Made by a program: the position numbers and the translations under genes. From an uncultured Clostridia bacterium (GTDB lineage: Bacteria; Bacillota; Clostridia; Oscillospirales; Acutalibacteraceae): a stretch of DNA of 52,304 nt. The notes under the pieces were generated by a model. It did not search any database, was not told where the DNA came from, and saw nothing but the letters and a program-made list of their open reading frames with translations. The stretch spans positions 1-52,304 of the forward strand of contig CAMVEX010000018.1 in assembly GCA_947166625.1 (NCBI GenBank), in the 5' to 3' direction. This document shows, piece by piece, positions 48,426 through 52,304 of this stretch. Numbering within the stretch: the stretch's first letter is position 1; every line of letters begins with the position of its first letter.

Positions 48426-50363
48426 ATGAAAAGACTTATTTCATTTGTAATGATACTCATATTGCCGCTCACTCTGTTTTGCGGCTGCGGCAATAAAGCT
48501 TCAGGCAAAAAAACACTGTTTATATATATGTGCGGCTCCAATCTGGAAACAAAGCAGGGGCTTGCCGGGAAAAACATTGACGAATTGCTCACGGCGTCAG
48601 TCGGTGACGATGTAAATATAGTTATTGAGACCGGCGGCGCCGCGACATGGCGCTCTCACGATATAGACAACAACGCTCTTCAGCGTTATGAAGTTAAAGA
48701 CGGCAGCTTAAATCTTATCGAATCGCTGCCGAACGGCAATATGGGCGAGAGCGAAACACTCGGCGATTTCTTAAAATGGGGATCGAAAAATTACCCCGCC
48801 GAGCGTAATATGCTCGTGCTTTGGGATCACGGCGGCGGCTCGGCAAAGGGCGTATGCTTCGATGAAAATTATTCCTTTGATTCTCTGTCGCTGAGCGAAT
48901 TGAAGGAGGCGCTCGATTCTGCAAAGTCCGAAGGCAAATTTGATTTTATCACCTTTGACGCCTGCCTGATGGCAACGATCGAGGCGGTCTCTGTAATGAA
49001 GGACTATGCGGATTATATGATCGCCTCCGAAGAGATCATACCTGCGGGCGGAATGGATTACAAGGCGATGTGTGAGGCGTTTGCCTCGGATGATTCTCGC
49101 GAAGAAACAGGCAAAAAAATCTGCGATTCCTTTATGGATAAATGTAAAAAAACAGGTAAAGACACTTACTCCACCCTGTCTCTGATAGACCTGTCAAATT
49201 CGGATGAGCTTGTGAAACAGTTTGACGCCTGCTGCGCCTTTATGAACAGAATGGCAAATACCGAAAACTTTTTCTCTCACCTGACCGCCGCAGCAAAAAA
49301 CTGCGAAAAATTCGGCTTGGATAATCCGTTTGATGACAGTTCAAATATGGTAGATATGGTAAATTTCTTTGATCTGGCGTGGGATGAAGGCCTGTCTATG
49401 GTAGATCTGATGAGCGCATTCGACAAGGCCGTTCCTTATATCGTAAACAGCGGCAACCGCTACAATGAGGGCGTTTCATTCTACTATCCGATAACATACA
49501 ACGAGGCGGAGGTCGAAGATTATATATCGCTCAGCGTCAGCAAAGAATACACCGAATTCCTCAAAAATCATTTTTGTGATGTGCCGGATATCCCGATCGA
49601 ATTTATCGACAGGGGCAGCGTGAGCGAGAGCGGAGCTTTTTGCGTATCGCTTACCAAAGAGAGTTACTCCTACCTCTCTGCCATTGATTTTATGCTGATG
49701 AAAACCGACAGCGACGGGACCCGCCATATCCTGTGCACAAATAATGATATTGATAAAGATTATGACAACATGGTTTTCAAAAGCAATTTCAGAGGCGTGA
49801 CCCTTGCCTTCAAGGGCAGAAGAATGTATTGCACCGCTCTGAGCAATACAAATGATTTTCTTAAATTTGAAACGCCCGTCAGGATCAATTACGATAAGGA
49901 ACCGTTCAAGGGCGTTGACAGCGCCGCACTTCAATACGGATTTGTGTGGGATGAAAGCGTATTCAACAACGGTTACTATGTGGGCCCCGATATACATAAA
50001 GGTCCGGATGAGAACGGGATACCCGATAATACGAGTTACAATATCAGCGAGGATGTAAAGATCAGGCTGCTGACCGAAAAAATAATCAAAGACGGATCAG
50101 TAAAGGATGTTTACGGCGAAGAGTTTGAATGCGGGAAGCTCACTTTTGACAAAGATATTACCGAAATGCCGCTGGACGGCAGCGAGTATCAGTATGTATT
50201 CTTTGCGACGGATATTTTCGGAAATGTCTATTACTCCGATATGGCGACTATGCGAATGAAATACACATACGACGAGCTTCTTGAAAACCCTCTGCCCGAC
50301 AGAACACCCGCGGCGGATGTAATAAACATCGAGCCGTTTGATTTGGAAATTCCGACAGAATAA
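48426..50363 (+). CDS. C11 (clostripain-type) peptidase lipoprotein
   Basis: 645 residues. Lipoprotein signal KRLISFVMILILPLTLFCGC with the lipobox cysteine near residue 18-20. Catalytic domain about 30-400: KTLFIYMCGSNLE at the start, His135 in LVLWDHGGG and Cys180 in FDACLMATIE form the C11 dyad; EEIIPAGGMDY follows. The C-terminal about 240 residues are beta-rich, probably for substrate or surface binding. Expected to be an Arg-specific cysteine protease, as clostripain. AGGAG ribosome site; monocistronic with terminator behind. Confidence 0.9.
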   Translation: MKRLISFVMILILPLTLFCGCGNKASGKKTLFIYMCGSNLETKQGLAGKNIDELLTASVGDDVNIVIETGGAATWRSHDIDNNALQRYEVKDGSLNLIESLPNGNMGESETLGDFLKWGSKNYPAERNMLVLWDHGGGSAKGVCFDENYSFDSLSLSELKEALDSAKSEGKFDFITFDACLMATIEAVSVMKDYADYMIASEEIIPAGGMDYKAMCEAFASDDSREETGKKICDSFMDKCKKTGKDTYSTLSLIDLSNSDELVKQFDACCAFMNRMANTENFFSHLTAAAKNCEKFGLDNPFDDSSNMVDMVNFFDLAWDEGLSMVDLMSAFDKAVPYIVNSGNRYNEGVSFYYPITYNEAEVEDYISLSVSKEYTEFLKNHFCDVPDIPIEFIDRGSVSESGAFCVSLTKESYSYLSAIDFMLMKTDSDGTRHILCTNNDIDKDYDNMVFKSNFRGVTLAFKGRRMYCTALSNTNDFLKFETPVRINYDKEPFKGVDSAALQYGFVWDESVFNNGYYVGPDIHKGPDENGIPDNTSYNISEDVKIRLLTEKIIKDGSVKDVYGEEFECGKLTFDKDITEMPLDGSEYQYVFFATDIFGNVYYSDMATMRMKYTYDELLENPLPDRTPAADVINIEPFDLEIPTE

Positions 50364-50375
50364 AAGATAAGGAAT

Positions 50376-50412
50376 CAGCCCGCCGCAGAATGCGGTGGGC
50401 TGTACTGTTTTA
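50376..50412 (+). terminator. Terminator of the C11 peptidase gene
   Basis: CAGCCCGCCGCA-gaa-TGCGGTGGGCTG stem (50376-50402), then TACTGTTTTA. Confidence 0.75.
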
Positions 50413-50420
50413 CCACGGTT

Positions 50421-52304
50421 TTAATTAATCATTTCAAAAGTATAAAAATCATCTTTACCGTTAGCACTTCGTGAGCTGATAATACCAAGATGATAAGGAC
50501 TTACGCTGTAATAACTCTTATCAATTATAGACAGTGATCGTTCAACCTCTGTGTTTGAGTCTTGCGGAATAACACTGAAAACCGCATCATACGATCTTTC
50601 AGATATATATTTGCCGTTGCTTGTAGTTTCACTGAGGTCTTTCATATTTTTAACATTATTATCGCTTTTTATGGCAAGAGGATAATTTGCCGGTAAGCCG
50701 GCCGACTCAAATTCATTTTTCAGAGTTCCGTGAATTCTGGATTTAAAAACGGTAAGTTCATGAGAAGTCCAAGTTCTGGTTGGCAGCATATCCATCACTG
50801 CTGTATATTTTGAAACATCAACCTTAGGATCTACCAAAGGACCGAAGTACAGGAGTCCAAAGTTTTCTGCAACGCTGATAAGTTTAACTTTAGAACCTAA
50901 TACATAACAATACGGGGAGTACTTATCTTCTCCGAGATGCGCCTGAACATCTTTGGCGCTGAGAACATTCTCGTTTAATTTGTCAAGTTCCGCTAATGAG
51001 GCTTTATATTTTTCGATTACACCCGTAAAATTTGCATTGTCATCGTCATTAACAGCGTCATATCTGACGGAAAGTGCCGCTACAGCCTTTGTCATTAAAG
51101 TTTCGGCCTCTAATCTTTGAGAAAGCCTTATGTCAAATGCCTGAGAATCAAACATATAACGTACGGAACACAATTCATCATATATTCTGATGGGATTGTT
51201 GTCTCCGCCTCTCCTTATAGAAGAGGCAACGGTTTCAAAGGCTTCCTTTAACTTTTTGGAATCGTCTTCATAGTCCTTGTAATTTGAATTTGAAGGATCT
51301 TCTTTAATCTTTTTCTCTATAAAAGTATATAATGCATGATTGTATTCGGCAGCTTCCCGGTCAGTCAAATTATCCCAATCAATATCGGCATATTTTTCAT
51401 TCTCTTTTGCCATATCCTTTCTGGCTCTGACAAAAACATTATTGACATCATCAAGCTTGTTTTCAAGATACTCAAGATTTTCCTGATAACCCATGAGCAT
51501 CGTTCTGTACTGATTATCCTCTAATTCGATAAGATCCATTCTTACATCTTCAATGCTGTCTAAAACGGCATCAAGCTTTTTGTTAATTTCCGCAAGTTCT
51601 TTCATAACCTTGGCGTGGTCGGACTCAACAATTCCCGTTGCCTCTAAAACGGACATTGCGATAGAATAAACAGAACCCGCCATTTGTCCGTAATAACAAA
51701 TCTTACCAAAGGTAGTGTTCAAGCCACGGGTGTATTTTTGAATTTCAAGTAACGTATCGGCATTGAGAGAAACGCCGCTTGCCCCTGCATCTCTTCCGAG
51801 GGATTCACCGGAATAATTACGGCTATATGAGGCTTCCTTTGAGGTCTTATCGCCCCACGCATTTGTGAGTGCGCCTGCAACAAGTGTAACGGTGCCGTTC
51901 ATTTTGAAGGTTTCCGTAGTCTGACCGTTTGCGGGAACGGAAAGAATAAGGGTAGCAACCGTGTCGCTGTCAACCTTAATTGACTCAACCTTTGCGTCTT
52001 TGAAATCGTCAGCAAAGGCAACAGCCTCGGCTTTGATATTTTTATCAAACGTACCGCTGTTTGCATAGAGCTTGAGCGTTAATTTTAGATTATCGCCGTC
52101 CGCTTCAACATAGTCGAAAACGGGATAAAAGCTTGCCTGTGAAACAGAAACAGTGGTTTCGTAATCACCAATCGTCATTGCCTTTTTGCCAAAGAGGTCG
52201 GCAAAATCGTTCACACTCTTAACGCCGTCTGCCGAGAGAGTGAGCTTAACGGTGTTGTCGTCTGCCTTTTCCGCAGCTTCAACGGCAGCGCCGTCAATTT
52301 TAAT
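50421..52304 (-). CDS. Large secreted helical protein, C-terminal part (runs off the window)
   Basis: At least 627 residues; the frame is open through the right edge, so the N-terminus is missing. The first about 160 visible residues are beta-rich, similar to bacterial surface/adhesion repeats (GDNLKLTLKLYANSGTFDKNI; TETFKMNGTVTLVAGAL). A central helical region follows (about 190-330): a hydrophobic GQMAGSVYSIAMSVLEATGI, then a heptad-rich coiled coil (MKELAEINKKLDAVLDSIEDVRMDLIELED). This hydrophobic hairpin plus long helices resembles alpha-helical pore-forming toxin layouts, but no family is recognised. The end region is mixed. Confidence 0.6.
   Translation of the reverse strand: MKIDGAAVEAAEKADDNTVKLTLSADGVKSVNDFADLFGKKAMTIGDYETTVSVSQASFYPVFDYVEADGDNLKLTLKLYANSGTFDKNIKAEAVAFADDFKDAKVESIKVDSDTVATLILSVPANGQTTETFKMNGTVTLVAGALTNAWGDKTSKEASYSRNYSGESLGRDAGASGVSLNADTLLEIQKYTRGLNTTFGKICYYGQMAGSVYSIAMSVLEATGIVESDHAKVMKELAEINKKLDAVLDSIEDVRMDLIELEDNQYRTMLMGYQENLEYLENKLDDVNNVFVRARKDMAKENEKYADIDWDNLTDREAAEYNHALYTFIEKKIKEDPSNSNYKDYEDDSKKLKEAFETVASSIRRGGDNNPIRIYDELCSVRYMFDSQAFDIRLSQRLEAETLMTKAVAALSVRYDAVNDDDNANFTGVIEKYKASLAELDKLNENVLSAKDVQAHLGEDKYSPYCYVLGSKVKLISVAENFGLLYFGPLVDPKVDVSKYTAVMDMLPTRTWTSHELTVFKSRIHGTLKNEFESAGLPANYPLAIKSDNNVKNMKDLSETTSNGKYISERSYDAVFSVIPQDSNTEVERSLSIIDKSYYSVSPYHLGIISSRSANGKDDFYTFEMIN

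Overview
The window looks like a chromosomal segment of a gut- or rumen-type member of the Clostridia (Oscillospiraceae-like is my best guess). The evidence is sigma-A promoters with strong consensus boxes, AGGAGG-type ribosome sites with frequent GTG/TTG starts, tRNAs with encoded CCA, a clostripain-type lipoprotein and a GH43 glycosidase. No taxonomic marker is present, so the assignment is inference.

Host backbone, left: tRNA-Gln(CTG), a CorA-family divalent cation transporter and a large GH43-like glycosidase (2-3824). An accessory island follows (about 3.9-12.4 kb). It holds an AT-rich leftward two-gene operon, a NYN-domain nuclease and an HNH endonuclease (4180-7128), which resembles an uncharacterised defence pair. 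Against its 5' end lies a roughly 5.2 kb rightward element (about 7129-12392). This carries a lone HK97-type major capsid protein, two related zinc-finger proteins, a small C-terminal-helix protein and two overlapping serine recombinases.

Prophage: a 32.2 kb siphovirus-type prophage (12432-44708) sits in the 3' half of a tRNA-Pro(GGG) gene, flanked by 52-bp direct repeats. The leftward late operon, read from 29.7 to 12.6 kb, is HNH, terminase small and large, portal fused to MuF, prohead protease, capsid, connectors, tail tube, tail-assembly chaperones with a CCCGGGG frameshift site, tape measure, tail and fibre proteins, membrane protein, holin, M23 endolysin. The middle holds a leftward operon of two tiny membrane proteins and an HTH protein, the tyrosine integrase, and a repressor/Cro switch with visible promoters and operators. 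The rightward early operon (33.4-44.5 kb) carries a GIY-YIG nuclease, small regulators, a recombination module (RecF-like ATPase, RecE-like nuclease, SSB, ERCC4 nuclease), a replication module (CHC2 primase, DUF927 helicase), an ArpU-like late activator, a SleB-type lipoprotein and small proteins.

Host backbone, right: the regenerated tRNA-Pro, a block of degenerate intergenic repeats (44.87-45.53 kb), an FAD-dependent dehydrogenase, an iron-containing alcohol dehydrogenase, a C11 (clostripain) lipoprotein peptidase, and the C-terminal part of a large secreted helical protein running off the window.

Most promising unexplained signals: a candidate type I toxin-antitoxin locus in the prophage (a 38-aa membrane peptide with an opposing promoter), the NYN-HNH operon whose expression signals appear to have been displaced by the capsid/recombinase element, the capsid/recombinase element itself, the iteron-like TGTGGGAC cluster beside the integrase, and the attachment-site architecture with the integrase far from attP.
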